Assembly: GCF_900107845.1 (NCBI RefSeq)
Contig: NZ_FNRM01000006.1
Coordinates: 62,001-126,000, forward strand
Length of the DNA: 64,000 bases
DNA from: Alkalimonas amylolytica
GTDB lineage: Bacteria > Pseudomonadota > Gammaproteobacteria > Enterobacterales > Alteromonadaceae
Reading direction: 5' to 3'
The notes beneath the pieces are model-generated. The model saw only the letters and a list, made by a program, of their open reading frames with translations, was not told the DNA's origin and ran no database searches. Position 1 is the stretch's first letter. Each line of letters opens with the position of its first letter. This document shows positions 18,112 through 27,633 of this stretch, in pieces. A program made the position numbers and the translations under genes.

Positions 18112-18183
18112 GCTGTGATGGTAACGGAGGCTGAGCTGCTTGCACAAGAAAAAAACAACGCCCTGGTGGAGTTAGTGCCCACA

Positions 18184-18924
18184 TTACTTCACCTGAAAAC
18201 TTTGTACGATGGCTTCAAACTCACCACTTTGTCGCATCAGTTCCAACTGCGCTTGCAGCTGCTCGACCAACTCAACAGGCACATCCGGATTTAGTGCCAG
18301 AAAATTACCGGCGATCCCATCCAGTGCAATCGTCGCTTCAACGACTTCCATGGTCTGATGGTAATCTGCCAGCCAAACCGGCATCACCAGTTCGGAAGAT
18401 ACCATCAAATCAACCCGCCCTTGTAAAAACAGCGGGGTAGCTGCCGACTTGGACTCGAAGTCCAGCAGATGCTGACCATACCGAAAACCTTTTTCTAAAA
18501 AGTACTCTTCAAACACATCGCCCCGGGCCACGGCTATCATGTAACCTTTCGCGTCTTCGACTTGCTGCAGTTGGATATCGCCTCGACTCTTTAACCGGTA
18601 CAAATAAGGAGTGGTATACGCCAGCGGCCCCACCCACTGAAACATGGCATCGCGCTCCTTGCTGCGGGAAGTCGAGTAAAGCCCTGCTTGTGGATTGGCT
18701 AATGCATGTTCAAAAGCTCGACGCCAGGGATAAAGCTCAAAGCGACAGCTGATGGTCACACGCTCACACAGACGCCGCACAATTTCTGTGTTGGTGCCGG
18801 TAATAACACCATCATGCTCATAACTAAAGGGTGGAAAATGCTCGGTATAGAGCACTAGCTCATCAGCAGCCGCACAGCAACTCCAACTGAGCATCAACCA
18901 ATAGAGTGCTCTTACTGCCTTCAA
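18184..18924 (-). CDS. Periplasmic family-3 solute-binding-like protein
   Basis: A 246-residue exported protein with a signal peptide (residues 1-20) and the SBP_bac_3 fold: LVLYTEHFPPFSYEHDGVITGTNTEIVRRLCE near the N-terminus and WRRAFEHALANPQAGLYSTSRSKERDAMFQWVGPL in the middle. No permease or ATPase genes are adjacent, so it may be a sensor-like or orphan binding protein. The start is a TTG with AGGAG eight bases upstream; the ATG in that place runs into an immediate stop. It follows the Sco gene by 15 bp and may be read with the oxidase operon. Confidence 0.8.
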   Translation of the reverse strand: MKAVRALYWLMLSWSCCAAADELVLYTEHFPPFSYEHDGVITGTNTEIVRRLCERVTISCRFELYPWRRAFEHALANPQAGLYSTSRSKERDAMFQWVGPLAYTTPYLYRLKSRGDIQLQQVEDAKGYMIAVARGDVFEEYFLEKGFRYGQHLLDFESKSAATPLFLQGRVDLMVSSELVMPVWLADYHQTMEVVEATIALDGIAGNFLALNPDVPVELVEQLQAQLELMRQSGEFEAIVQSFQVK

Positions 18925-18939
18925 ATCATGACTCCTGAA

Positions 18940-19605
18940 TTACTGCAAAAAACTACGAATGGCTAAATAATCCTGAAACAATAGTTCAGGATCAAAGTCC
19001 GGCACAGCCCCCACACGGCTTACTGGGGTAAACACGGCCTGTAACTCAGCATTTGGGTTCAGCAAATACAACAAAACCCCATGATCTACCTGGTAAGCCA
19101 TAGGATCTGAAGCATCCGCAGCACCCGCTTCATAGAGTATAGCCAATGTTTGCTCAAAGTTTTTGTGCTTTTCACTGCCATCAATAGCTACCAACCCACG
19201 AATATCAGCTGCAAAGAATGTAAGATACTGCTGCAAAACTTCGGGGGTGTCACGAGCAGGGTCCACTGTATAAAACAATAACTGAATATCAGCGTATTGT
19301 TGCTGCAGCTCTAGCTCCAGTCGAAAACGGCTAAGTTTTGCCAGCGTCATCGGGCAAATATCCGGGCAATAAGTAAAGCCATAACTCAGCAGGTGCCATT
19401 GCCCTTTTAGATCCTCACGGGTCACAGGCTGCCGGTGCTGATCCCAAAGTTCAAAGTCATGCAGAGGCAGAGGGTTAGTCAACAACACTGCCTGCTGCAA
19501 CCGCAAAGAGCCTGGCTGTCGCTGTAAAAAAAATAATACCGAAGCTACCAACAGCACTACCAGCAGAATAGCCGCTACCAAGGTATGTCGAACACTCCAG
19601 CGCAT
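18940..19605 (-). CDS. Sco1/SenC family copper chaperone
   Basis: Membrane-anchored thioredoxin-fold protein that delivers copper to the CuA site of cytochrome c oxidase. The product of about 221 residues has one N-terminal membrane span, the copper-binding CPDIC (C80 and C84) in FTYCPDICPMTLAKLS, and the third ligand His in YQVDHGVLLYLL. I use the ATG at 19605; a TTG one codon earlier is possible. It is the last clear gene of the oxidase operon, fitting an assembly role. Confidence 0.94.
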   Translation of the reverse strand: MRWSVRHTLVAAILLVVLLVASVLFFLQRQPGSLRLQQAVLLTNPLPLHDFELWDQHRQPVTREDLKGQWHLLSYGFTYCPDICPMTLAKLSRFRLELELQQQYADIQLLFYTVDPARDTPEVLQQYLTFFAADIRGLVAIDGSEKHKNFEQTLAILYEAGAADASDPMAYQVDHGVLLYLLNPNAELQAVFTPVSRVGAVPDFDPELLFQDYLAIRSFLQ

Positions 19606-19617
19606 CAAGGCCTGGCC

Positions 19618-19941
19618 TCAGTCAGCGGTGCTGTAGTACAGCATTCGGTTCATCAAGGTATAATCACCCTCAAAGGCCATTAAAGCAATGAAAACGACAA
19701 TGGCAAAAGTGGGAATGATCAACAAAAGTTTCAGATTCAGGCTTTCCCATTTCACATGCATAAAGACGCTTAAAATCACGCCGGCTTTAATCACCATAAA
19801 AAATAAAATCAGACTCCAGCGTAATAGCCCCTGCAGCTCCATGTAATCGACCATGTAAGAAAAAAAACTCAATACAAACAGCCAGCCCCAAACTTTCAGG
19901 TACATACTGACCGGATGTTGTTGATTCACGTCCTGCGTCAT
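19618..19941 (-). CDS. Cytochrome c oxidase subunit IV-like protein
   Basis: A 107-residue protein with three predicted membrane spans, including the family element LILFFMVIKAGVILSVFMHVKWE near the middle. This is the prokaryotic COX4/CyoD-like small subunit that stabilises the oxidase. It has GAGGTG before the ATG and lies 8 bp downstream of the subunit III gene. Confidence 0.88.
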   Translation of the reverse strand: MTQDVNQQHPVSMYLKVWGWLFVLSFFSYMVDYMELQGLLRWSLILFFMVIKAGVILSVFMHVKWESLNLKLLLIIPTFAIVVFIALMAFEGDYTLMNRMLYYSTAD

Positions 19942-19949
19942 GTTTCACC

Positions 19950-20630
19950 TCACCAGAGATAGAAAAATGCAAAAATAAACACCCAAACCAGGTCGACGAA
20001 ATGCCAATAGAGGCCGGTAATCTCGACAATCTCATAGCCCTTTTTATCGTAATGCCCTTTATGCAGACGCCAGGCCACGATCAGCAGATAGATCACGCCA
20101 CCCGTTACATGGAGCCCGTGGAAACCGGTGATCATAAAAAAGGCAGCGCCAAACTGCTCGGCTCCCATCGGGTTGCCCCAAGGCCGAACCCCATCCTCTA
20201 TCAGCTTGCTCCACTCGAACACCTGCATGCCGACAAACATGGCTCCAAGCACAGCGGTCGCCAGCATCAGCCAGACTGCCTGTTTGCGCATGCCCCGATA
20301 GGCGCTGCTCACCGCCATCGCCATGGTCCCGCTACTGGTGATCAGAATGAAAGTCATAATGGCAATCAGCAGCAGCGGAATCGTTTGCCCGGCAACCGTC
20401 AGGGCAAAGACTTCACTGACATTGGGCCAGGCTTCGGCGGCAGACCAACGCACATTCATATAGGCAATCAGGAAAATACTAAAAATAAAGGTATCCCCCA
20501 GTAGGAATACCCACATCATCAACTTGCCCCAGGACATTCGAAAAGCTTGCTGATCGGCCGACCAGTCAGCTACCACCCCCTGCCAGCCGTTGGGTCTGTC
20601 TGAAAACGATGGATTTGGTTCAGCGCTCAT
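19950..20630 (-). CDS. Haem-copper oxidase subunit III
   Basis: A 226-residue integral membrane protein with the subunit III profile: MWVFLLGDTFIFSIFLIAYM, an EWSKLIEDG segment, and FGAAFFMITGFHGLHVTGGVIYLLIVAW and GLYWHFVDLVWVFIFAFFYLW at the C-terminus. The acidic D/E residues and HG..H of the family are present. I start at the ATG at 20630, preceded by AAGGAGGAAGC; the frame extends 14 codons further without support. It is the second of two subunit III-like genes in a row. Confidence 0.93.
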   Translation of the reverse strand: MSAEPNPSFSDRPNGWQGVVADWSADQQAFRMSWGKLMMWVFLLGDTFIFSIFLIAYMNVRWSAAEAWPNVSEVFALTVAGQTIPLLLIAIMTFILITSSGTMAMAVSSAYRGMRKQAVWLMLATAVLGAMFVGMQVFEWSKLIEDGVRPWGNPMGAEQFGAAFFMITGFHGLHVTGGVIYLLIVAWRLHKGHYDKKGYEIVEITGLYWHFVDLVWVFIFAFFYLW

Positions 20631-20640
20631 CGCTTCCTCC

Positions 20641-21321
20641 TTAGAAGCCGCACAAGGCAGCGAGTGAATCAATGGTACCTGCCGAGCTGGTCAGCAAGGC
20701 AAACAACACCAGCCAGATCCCAAACAAGTAATGCCAGTAAGTGGTACAGAGTGTCAGGCTGGCCACAATGCGATCGCTGCCCTGCTGTCGCCAATAACGC
20801 TGCAACAAAGCTCCCAGCGCCACCACGCCACCGAGCAAATGCGCCAGATGCACTGCTGTCAGTAAATAAAAATAGCTGCTGGCAGGGTTGGTAGTCAGGC
20901 CAAAACCGGCCAGTGCCAACTGTTGCCAGACATACCACTGCGCCAGCATAAATCCCAACACAAAGAGAACTGCCAGCATTACTGCCAGCAACGAAGCCTG
21001 CAATTGGTCTTTGCGTGCCAACCAAAGGCCAACCTGCATAGCCAGGCTACTCAACAGTAAAATGCCTGTGTTCCACCATAACTGCACCGGCCGATCAAAG
21101 GGCAGCCAGGGCTCCCCGGCCAGGGCATGAAAATCACCCATTTGCGAGCGCCCCAGCATCGTCATAATAAAGAGTAAAAAAATCACCGTTACCGTCGCGA
21201 GAAAAAACCGCAAGGCTATTCGGGCAGGCCAGTAAGTAGCCGCAGGCTGCAACAGGGAGGGGTCCATCCCTTCAGGCTGAGCCAGCCAGGGTTTTTCCAT
21301 CAATTTGCTGAAAATACTCAT
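20641..21321 (-). CDS. Second, divergent subunit III-like membrane protein
   Basis: A 226-residue polytopic protein whose C-terminal half resembles subunit III (SSYFYLLTAVHLAHLLGGVVALG and TLCTTYWHYLFGIWLVLFALL) but whose N-terminal half is divergent. It overlaps the subunit I stop by 4 bp (ATGA) and is followed ten bases later by the canonical subunit III. It is either an accessory subunit or a diverged duplicate; the conserved H and WHYL positions argue for a functional oxidase subunit. Confidence 0.8.
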   Translation of the reverse strand: MSIFSKLMEKPWLAQPEGMDPSLLQPAATYWPARIALRFFLATVTVIFLLFIMTMLGRSQMGDFHALAGEPWLPFDRPVQLWWNTGILLLSSLAMQVGLWLARKDQLQASLLAVMLAVLFVLGFMLAQWYVWQQLALAGFGLTTNPASSYFYLLTAVHLAHLLGGVVALGALLQRYWRQQGSDRIVASLTLCTTYWHYLFGIWLVLFALLTSSAGTIDSLAALCGF

Positions 21322-23081
21322 TTACCGGCCTCCGCAAAAGCAGCAGCATCGGTTACTTCCACCGCACTGTTGGGCACATTCTGGGGAATAAAGTCATCTT
21401 TGGCGCCAGGTACGCTGAAATCATAAGCCCAGCGATACACAACCGGTGCTTCCGGTCCCCAGTTGCCATGTTTGGGTGGGTTATCCGGTGTTTGCCACTC
21501 GAGCGTGGTTGCCCCCCACGGGTTGGCAGGTGCTTTTTGTCCAGAGCGTAAGCTGATGATCACATTGACGATAAAGACCAGCTGTACCACAGCCACAATG
21601 ATGGCAGCGACGGTGATATTGGCATTGAGCAGCTGTGCCGACTCCGGAATGTAGTCGGTACCAGCCATGCCAAAATAACGCCTTGGCAAGCCAAGAATAC
21701 CGAGATAATGCATCGGTAAAAACACCGAGTAGGCGCCTACTAAGGTAGTCCAAAAATGGATCTTGCCCAGGCCGGTATGCAGCATGCGGCCAGTGACTTT
21801 CGGGAACCAGTGATACAAGGCAGCGTACAGCACCAGGATCGGTGATAAACCCATCACCATATGAAAGTGGCCAACCACAAAGTAGGTATCGGATAAGGGC
21901 AAGTCAATGACCACATTGCCAAGAAAGAGGCCGCTTAAGCCGCCATGGATAAAAGTAAAAATAAAGCCTATCGCAAACAGCATCGGCACGGTCAGCTGAA
22001 TGTTGCCTTTCCAGAGTGTCAGGATCCAGTTGTAGACCTTGAGCGCTGTCGGCACAGCGATAATCAACGTGGTGGTAGCAAAGAAGAAACCAAAGTAAGG
22101 ATTCATGCCACTGACATACATATGGTGGGCCCAAACCACAAAGCTAAGCAAGCCAATCACCACGATGGCCCAGACCATCATGCGGTAGCCAAAAATATTT
22201 TTGCGGGCATGGGTGGCAAGAATATCGGACACAATGCCAAAAGCTGGCAAGGCAACAATGTAGACCTCGGGATGGCCAAAAAACCAGAACAGATGTTGAA
22301 ACAAAATCGGGCTGCCACCGGTATGATCCAATGTTTCACCCATCGATATAATGGCCGGCATAAAGAAGCTGGTGCCTACCACTTTGTCCATCATCATCAT
22401 GATGGCGCTGACTAACAGGGCTGGGAACGCTAACAAGCCCATTACAGTAGCGACAAAAATGCCCCAGATGGTCAGCGGCATCCGCATCAGTGTCATGCCT
22501 TTGGTGCGGGCTTGTAAAATCGTACAGACATAGTTCAGACCGCCCATGGTAAAGGCGACAATAAAGATACCGAGCGAAATCAGCATCAGCAGGATACCCC
22601 AGTCAGCCCCCGGCGTACCGGGTAAAATGGCTTGCGGTGGGTACAAGGTCCAGCCTGCCCCAGTAGGCCCGCCCGGCACAAAAAAACTGGCCAACAGCAC
22701 AATAACCGATAGCAAATAAGTCCAGTAGCTCAGCATATTCAGCAACGGGAAGACCATGTCCCTGGCACCAATCATTAGTGGGATTAGGTAGTTGCCAAAG
22801 CCTCCCAGCAGCAAAGCGGTCAGCAAATACACCACCATAATCATGCCGTGCATGGTAACAAACTGCAGGTAAGACTCTGGGTTGATAAATGAGAACTGAT
22901 CGGGGAAACCTAGTTGCAACCGCATTAGCCCTGACAGGACTAAGGCAACAAGGCCAACAAAAATTGCTGTGATGCTGTACTGAATGGCAATGACTTTGTG
23001 ATCCTGACTCCAAATGTACTTACTGACAAAGCTGGTTGGATGATGCTCATCGGCATGTTCGGCAATCGCTGTTTGTGTCAT
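21318..23081 (-). CDS. ctaD: Cytochrome c oxidase subunit I
   Basis: Catalytic subunit of the aa3-type oxidase, carrying haem a and the haem a3-CuB site. The 587-residue product has twelve or so spans and the expected ligands: MHGMIMVVYL (haem a), FWFFGHPEVYIVALPAFGIV (CuB His and the cross-linked Tyr), HHMYVSGMN, and VGHFHMVMG (haem a3 and a ligands). It begins in TGATG with the end of the subunit II gene and ends overlapping the next gene by 4 bp. Confidence 0.97.
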   Translation of the reverse strand: MTQTAIAEHADEHHPTSFVSKYIWSQDHKVIAIQYSITAIFVGLVALVLSGLMRLQLGFPDQFSFINPESYLQFVTMHGMIMVVYLLTALLLGGFGNYLIPLMIGARDMVFPLLNMLSYWTYLLSVIVLLASFFVPGGPTGAGWTLYPPQAILPGTPGADWGILLMLISLGIFIVAFTMGGLNYVCTILQARTKGMTLMRMPLTIWGIFVATVMGLLAFPALLVSAIMMMMDKVVGTSFFMPAIISMGETLDHTGGSPILFQHLFWFFGHPEVYIVALPAFGIVSDILATHARKNIFGYRMMVWAIVVIGLLSFVVWAHHMYVSGMNPYFGFFFATTTLIIAVPTALKVYNWILTLWKGNIQLTVPMLFAIGFIFTFIHGGLSGLFLGNVVIDLPLSDTYFVVGHFHMVMGLSPILVLYAALYHWFPKVTGRMLHTGLGKIHFWTTLVGAYSVFLPMHYLGILGLPRRYFGMAGTDYIPESAQLLNANITVAAIIVAVVQLVFIVNVIISLRSGQKAPANPWGATTLEWQTPDNPPKHGNWGPEAPVVYRWAYDFSVPGAKDDFIPQNVPNSAVEVTDAAAFAEAGK

Positions 23082-24457
23082 CAGTCTCTCCTTGCCAGTT
23101 GCGCAGGTTGCAATGAATTGATGTAGGCGACCAGGTCATCGATGTCTTCTTCCGAGCGCAGGGACTGCACCAGCAAGCTCATTTGGGCACCGTAAAAGTC
23201 ATCCGGGTGACCACCGCGAACCCGGTCGCGGAAGTAAACTATTTGTCGGCTCAGGTACCAAGGCTCCAGGCCCGCCAGCCGAGGCGCATTCATATGAAAA
23301 CTCCCCTCAGCCTGTTCGCCATGACAATGCATGCAATTGCGATACAACTGTTGCCCACGCCGAAGATCTCCGTCCGCTTTTGCTCTGGCAGGCTCTGGGA
23401 GGGAACCAATATAGGCCAGCAGATGCTGCATGCTTTGCTCATCACTCACCAGGTTGGCCATAGCTATCATCTGACCGCCAAACACATCACCTTCCGTCGT
23501 ACCTCGAACTCCATGCTGATAATTTTTCAGCTGCCGCTGCAGGTACCAAAGATCCTGGCCAGCCAGACGAGGAGCATGCAGCCCTTCGTTGCCCTCCCCC
23601 TGAGGACCATGGCAAGCGGCACAGACCATGTACTGCGCCCGGCCAAGCGCCGCATCCCCGGCCGAACGGCTTTGGGTTTGAGCAAAGGTCACCTGGCGGG
23701 CCAGCCAACGTTTAAATTCGTCGGGCTCTTTCACCACCACCCGTCCGCGCATGGCGTAATGGCCAATGCCACAGAGTTCTTCACACATCAGGTCGAAAAC
23801 ACCGGTACGGGTTGGGGTAAACCATAAGAAACTGGAAATACCTGGCACCATGTCCATCTTGACGCGAAATTGCGGCACGGTGAAATTGTGCAGTACATCC
23901 TTGGAGCGCAGCAGCATTTTTACTGGTTGATCCAGTGGTAACACCAATTCATTGCTGAAAATCAGAATGTCGTCTTGGCCAGCTGGATCAGTTGGGTCTA
24001 TACCAAAGGGATTATCTTCACGAACTAGCCGGGTATCCACCTTGCCCAGCACACCATCCTCACCGGGGAAACGGTAACTCCAGTGCCATTGCTGACCAAC
24101 TGCTTCCACCTGTATCGCATTATCAGGCGGTTTGACAAACTGCCCCCAAACATAGAGCCCGGGTGCCAACATCGCGGCAATGCCAATGGTTGTTGCCAGC
24201 GTTAACCACCCCTCCAGTTTTTTATTCTCTGGTTCATATTCGGCTTTCAGACCCGGCCTGCTGCGGTAACGAAACAGCACATACACCAAAAATAAATTGA
24301 CCGCCACAAAGACGATGCCGGTGATCCAGAATGTCAGCTCGACGGTGTTGTCGATGGCAGACCAGTTGGAGGCAAGTGGGGTGAAATACCAAGGGCTGAT
24401 GAAGTGAAAAATGACGGTACCAATGATAAGCAGCAGGATAATGATTGCAATCGCCAT
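23081..24457 (-). CDS. ctaC: Cytochrome c oxidase subunit II with two fused cytochrome c domains
   Basis: A 458-residue protein: two N-terminal spans, a cupredoxin domain with the complete CuA motif CEELCGIGHYAM and the earlier His in DVLHNFTVPQFRVKMDMVPG, then two c-type haem sites CAACH (279-283) and CMHCH (375-379), each in its own domain of about 90 residues (GLHAPRLAGQDLWYLQRQL and MNAPRLAGLEPWYLSRQI show they are repeats). It accepts electrons for the oxidase; the extra haems classify it as caa3-type. It is the first gene of the operon. Like subunit I it overlaps its neighbour by one base. Confidence 0.95.
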   Translation of the reverse strand: MAIAIIILLLIIGTVIFHFISPWYFTPLASNWSAIDNTVELTFWITGIVFVAVNLFLVYVLFRYRSRPGLKAEYEPENKKLEGWLTLATTIGIAAMLAPGLYVWGQFVKPPDNAIQVEAVGQQWHWSYRFPGEDGVLGKVDTRLVREDNPFGIDPTDPAGQDDILIFSNELVLPLDQPVKMLLRSKDVLHNFTVPQFRVKMDMVPGISSFLWFTPTRTGVFDLMCEELCGIGHYAMRGRVVVKEPDEFKRWLARQVTFAQTQSRSAGDAALGRAQYMVCAACHGPQGEGNEGLHAPRLAGQDLWYLQRQLKNYQHGVRGTTEGDVFGGQMIAMANLVSDEQSMQHLLAYIGSLPEPARAKADGDLRRGQQLYRNCMHCHGEQAEGSFHMNAPRLAGLEPWYLSRQIVYFRDRVRGGHPDDFYGAQMSLLVQSLRSEEDIDDLVAYINSLQPAQLARRD

Positions 24458-24710
24458 AACCCGGATAATCCTTTAATCAGCAAAAGTAACAGGACACTAC
24501 TTCAACAGATGAATCGGACATCAGAACACACGGTATGCAACTGTACAGCCAGCGCATGGCTGCAAACCGAACACTTTTTCGTCTGTACAGTCACTATAGG
24601 TCATAAACCAGCATGGTGCACAAGCCAATGCATAAAATTTGTACAAAATGTGGGAGTTGCAACAACCAGAGCCACTTTAAGGGGTTCTGGTTGTGCAGAA
24701 ATGCAGGCAG

Positions 24711-25268
24711 TCAGGGCATGGCTTTCACAAAGCGTTTGAAATAAATTTGGGCCCGTACCACCCAGCCAGGGGCGGCTGCGCCGGTACCAGCATTTTGCAG
24801 CTTGGGATGCTTGCGAACCACTTTTTTTACCGCCGCTTCTTGTTCGGGATCAATGTCGATAAAAAGTACATGCTTGCCTTCACTTAGCACCTGTTGGAAG
24901 CGTTTAAAATGAATGTTGGGTTCCTGAATGCCAATGAAGCCACCTTCCCAGGTACAAAAACCCAGTACGACGATGGCCAGAAAAATAAAAGGCACCCAGC
25001 CTGCGGCGGTTTCTGTCCAGCCACTAAAATAAGCGACCAGCAATACAATAGCTGCCAGAATCACCCCAACCACAGCTCCAACTTCGGTGCTATGCACCAC
25101 ATCGCTTTTTAATACCGGCGACACTTCAGGCAAATGATGCAGTTCCACTTCAGCATCCTGCTCGCTAAGCACATGAATTTGAGGTGTATCTATCCCTTTG
25201 GCTTCCAACTCATGTTCGATCGCTTCCAAGTCATCCAAATCATCGCTTATAAAATACCGTCTTATCAT
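24711..25268 (-). CDS. Small membrane protein, unknown function
   Basis: A protein of about 185 residues with a cytoplasmic N-terminal part (MIRRYFISDDLDDLEAIEHELEAKGIDTPQIHVLSE), two spans around residues 70-115, and a C-terminal domain including VLFIDIDPEQEAAVKKVVRKHPKLQ. The N-terminal segment resembles ferredoxin-like stress proteins that handle small signals. No function can be assigned. I start at the ATG at 25268 because upstream sequence is not protein-like. It lies on the same strand as, and 250 bp before, the oxidase operon. Confidence 0.65.
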   Translation of the reverse strand: MIRRYFISDDLDDLEAIEHELEAKGIDTPQIHVLSEQDAEVELHHLPEVSPVLKSDVVHSTEVGAVVGVILAAIVLLVAYFSGWTETAAGWVPFIFLAIVVLGFCTWEGGFIGIQEPNIHFKRFQQVLSEGKHVLFIDIDPEQEAAVKKVVRKHPKLQNAGTGAAAPGWVVRAQIYFKRFVKAMP

Positions 25269-25451
25269 CTTCCAGCCCTCTGCTTGGCAAAGACAAGTTA
25301 GTGTAACGATCAAGACTGCAGACTGATCGCCGCATCGGAATAACCACGTCCGTGACTCAAGTATAGACCTGAATAACAAAATCGGTGAAAAAATAAGCAA
25401 AAATCAACAGTATCAACAAAACAGGTACGGACTTTGCTTCTTCAACCAAGT

Positions 25452-26843
25452 TTATTTTGCTTGTGTGACACAGGATAGCTGACTGGGCAGATGGATCAGG
25501 AAACTGGCTCCCTGGCCGGATTCGGACTCCAGTTGAATGCGTCCCCGCAAGGTACTGGTAACCAGGTTGTAGACAATGGCCAGACCTAAACCACTGCCGC
25601 CCTGACCGCGCCGGGTGGTAAAGAAGGGTTCAAACACACGTTTCTTGATTGGCTCCGACATTCCATGGCCATTATCCTTTACCACCAGTAGCACCTGATC
25701 ATGACGGTAAGAATCGACCTGGATCAAAATCTTAGGCTGGATGCTCAGGTCGCTGAAAGCATGAACACAGGCATTAATTACCAGATTAGTAAGCACCTGA
25801 GCAATTGCGCCAGGATAGGTGACAAGCCTGACTTCAGCCGGACACTGAACATCAAAGTCGACCTGGTACTCTTTGGTATAAGGCTTTAAGGTAACCAGTA
25901 CCATATGAATGTAGTCATGCAGGTTAATAGACTGCAGCTCGTAGTGCACCTGGTCAACGGCAGTCTGCTTAAAATTACTAATGAGTTCATCGGCTCGCAA
26001 CAGATTGCGCTCCAAAATCGTCTGGCTCTCCACTATTTCAAGCAGGTTTTTTTCGAGTATAGAACGGGACAGCTGATTTGCTTTAAGTTTTTCGACTAGC
26101 CGTGCCGTTAGTTCCTTGCTGTACGAATTCGCGGTTAAGGCAACTCCTACCGGAGTATTGACCTCGTGCGCTACACCAGCAACCAAGGTGCCCAACGAAG
26201 CCATTTTTTCTGCTTCTACCAACTGGGCCTGGGTTGCTTTGAGTTGCTCCAAATTAGCTTCAAGACGCTGGGTTCTTTGCTGCACCTTGGCTTCAAGTTC
26301 TGCATTCAGAGCTTCCAGCTCTTTTTGGTATTGCAACCTCTGGCTAGCCGACAAAGCCCGGCCATACAAATCGGCCAAAGCGGCAACAAAGCTGGTTTCA
26401 TCCGGTAACCACTGCTTTAACTGCTTTGTTTCTTCACAGCAGATAATACCTATCATGGCACCCGCATGGCGAATAGGGACATCCAGCATGGAAAAAATAC
26501 CACGCGGCAACAGGTAAGGCTTAGTAAACTCGCTGGTTGCTGCATCAGAGCGGGCGTCGCAGGCTGCAATCACACGCTGTTGATCCAGGGCCTGAAAATA
26601 GTTGGGGAAATCATCGCGATTCAGAACCAAATCTTCTACCGGCTGCCATTGCCCTTGATCCAACAAGGCTCGACAGGCGATGGCTTCCCCGGCAGGCAAA
26701 TACAACCAGATCCCCACTCTGCTGACAGCTAGTCCTTGCTGACAGGCAGACAGCAAAAGCTGTTCGGCCTGTGCAAGCTCACCGGCATCCAGCACAGGGC
26801 TCATCGATACATCCAGTAAAATATTTTCCAGCGTTAGTTCCAT
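25452..26843 (-). CDS. GAF-domain sensor histidine kinase
   Basis: A 463-residue cytoplasmic kinase. Residues 1-155 form a GAF-like sensory domain (GVESRVGIWLYLPAG and IGIICCEETKQLKQW), then a coiled coil of about 60 residues, then the H-box GVAHEVNTPVG, the N-box LVINACVHAF, G1 VKDNGHGMSEP and G2 GGSGLGLAIVYNLV. No membrane span or receiver domain. There is no response regulator gene next to it, so its partner is elsewhere. The domain set is typical of kinases of the HATPase-c/HisKA group. Confidence 0.88.
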   Translation of the reverse strand: MELTLENILLDVSMSPVLDAGELAQAEQLLLSACQQGLAVSRVGIWLYLPAGEAIACRALLDQGQWQPVEDLVLNRDDFPNYFQALDQQRVIAACDARSDAATSEFTKPYLLPRGIFSMLDVPIRHAGAMIGIICCEETKQLKQWLPDETSFVAALADLYGRALSASQRLQYQKELEALNAELEAKVQQRTQRLEANLEQLKATQAQLVEAEKMASLGTLVAGVAHEVNTPVGVALTANSYSKELTARLVEKLKANQLSRSILEKNLLEIVESQTILERNLLRADELISNFKQTAVDQVHYELQSINLHDYIHMVLVTLKPYTKEYQVDFDVQCPAEVRLVTYPGAIAQVLTNLVINACVHAFSDLSIQPKILIQVDSYRHDQVLLVVKDNGHGMSEPIKKRVFEPFFTTRRGQGGSGLGLAIVYNLVTSTLRGRIQLESESGQGASFLIHLPSQLSCVTQAK

Positions 26844-27015
26844 GCTTTGTTTGGTGCTATCCGAGAAAGACCAGGCTTACAATCGGCTGATGATGAACCA
26901 ACCAATTCAATTAAGCTTAGTCATGTCTTGAAAAATGAGCCAAAAAAATCCAAAAATTGATGCTTGCAGCGCCTGAATGCACCTAATCAGCGAGTACTGC
27001 TGTTGTAACCATCCA

Positions 27016-27561
27016 TTAAAAACCAGAGCCAGGCTGTTGCAAAAACACCAGCTCTTCATCCGTTGAGGTACGCCCTAGTATGGCATTACGATGCGGATAG
27101 CGACCAAAGCGTTCTATAATATCGCGGTGTTTGATTTCAAATTGCAGGTTCTCTTCCAGCCCATCCTGATCGTACAACCGCATCGCCACATCGTGAATAG
27201 GCAGCGACTCGCTGTGCATAAAAGGCAGGTATAAGAAGCTCTGCTCAGTCGGGGTCAGTTCCTGATCGGCACCAATGGCAATGGCTTCCTGTGCCAGGCC
27301 AAGTGCCAAGGGATCGCAAGCAAAGGCCTCAGGGCTATCGCGGTATATATTGCGTGAGAACTGATCAAGGACGATGATTTCCGCCAAACGCCCGCGTGCT
27401 TGCTGACGCCATGGATACAACTCGCACTGAGCGGCCATCCGATGCAGCCCGGAGAAACAGTCACGGATTTGCTGATCCAACTCAGGATCTTTGGCAAACC
27501 ATTGCTCAGGGTTCAATTCTTCAAACCAGAACGTAAGCACGGTATTTAACTGGGTTTTCAT
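27016..27561 (-). CDS. DUF924 family protein
   Basis: A 181-residue soluble protein matching the DUF924 family: VLTFWFEELNPEQWF, LAEIIVLDQFSRNIYRDSP, LYLPFMHSESL and RYPHRNAILGR. The function of the family is unknown. I use the ATG at 27561 with AGGA upstream rather than the TTG four codons earlier. It stands alone between the histidine kinase gene and a LysR gene. Confidence 0.88.
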   Translation of the reverse strand: MKTQLNTVLTFWFEELNPEQWFAKDPELDQQIRDCFSGLHRMAAQCELYPWRQQARGRLAEIIVLDQFSRNIYRDSPEAFACDPLALGLAQEAIAIGADQELTPTEQSFLYLPFMHSESLPIHDVAMRLYDQDGLEENLQFEIKHRDIIERFGRYPHRNAILGRTSTDEELVFLQQPGSGF

Positions 27562-27633
27562 CTCGGTCCTCAAGCAGTTACTCGTTGTTGGATTCCATAC
27601 TAGGTGCTATCAACCAAGCCTGCAAGCCTGAAA

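Noticed and set aside
20001-20504. 167-codon + strand frame across the oxidase subunit III gene
   Set aside because: It is a shadow of a confidently assigned membrane protein, rich in His/Gly/Asn as expected from reversed hydrophobic codons.
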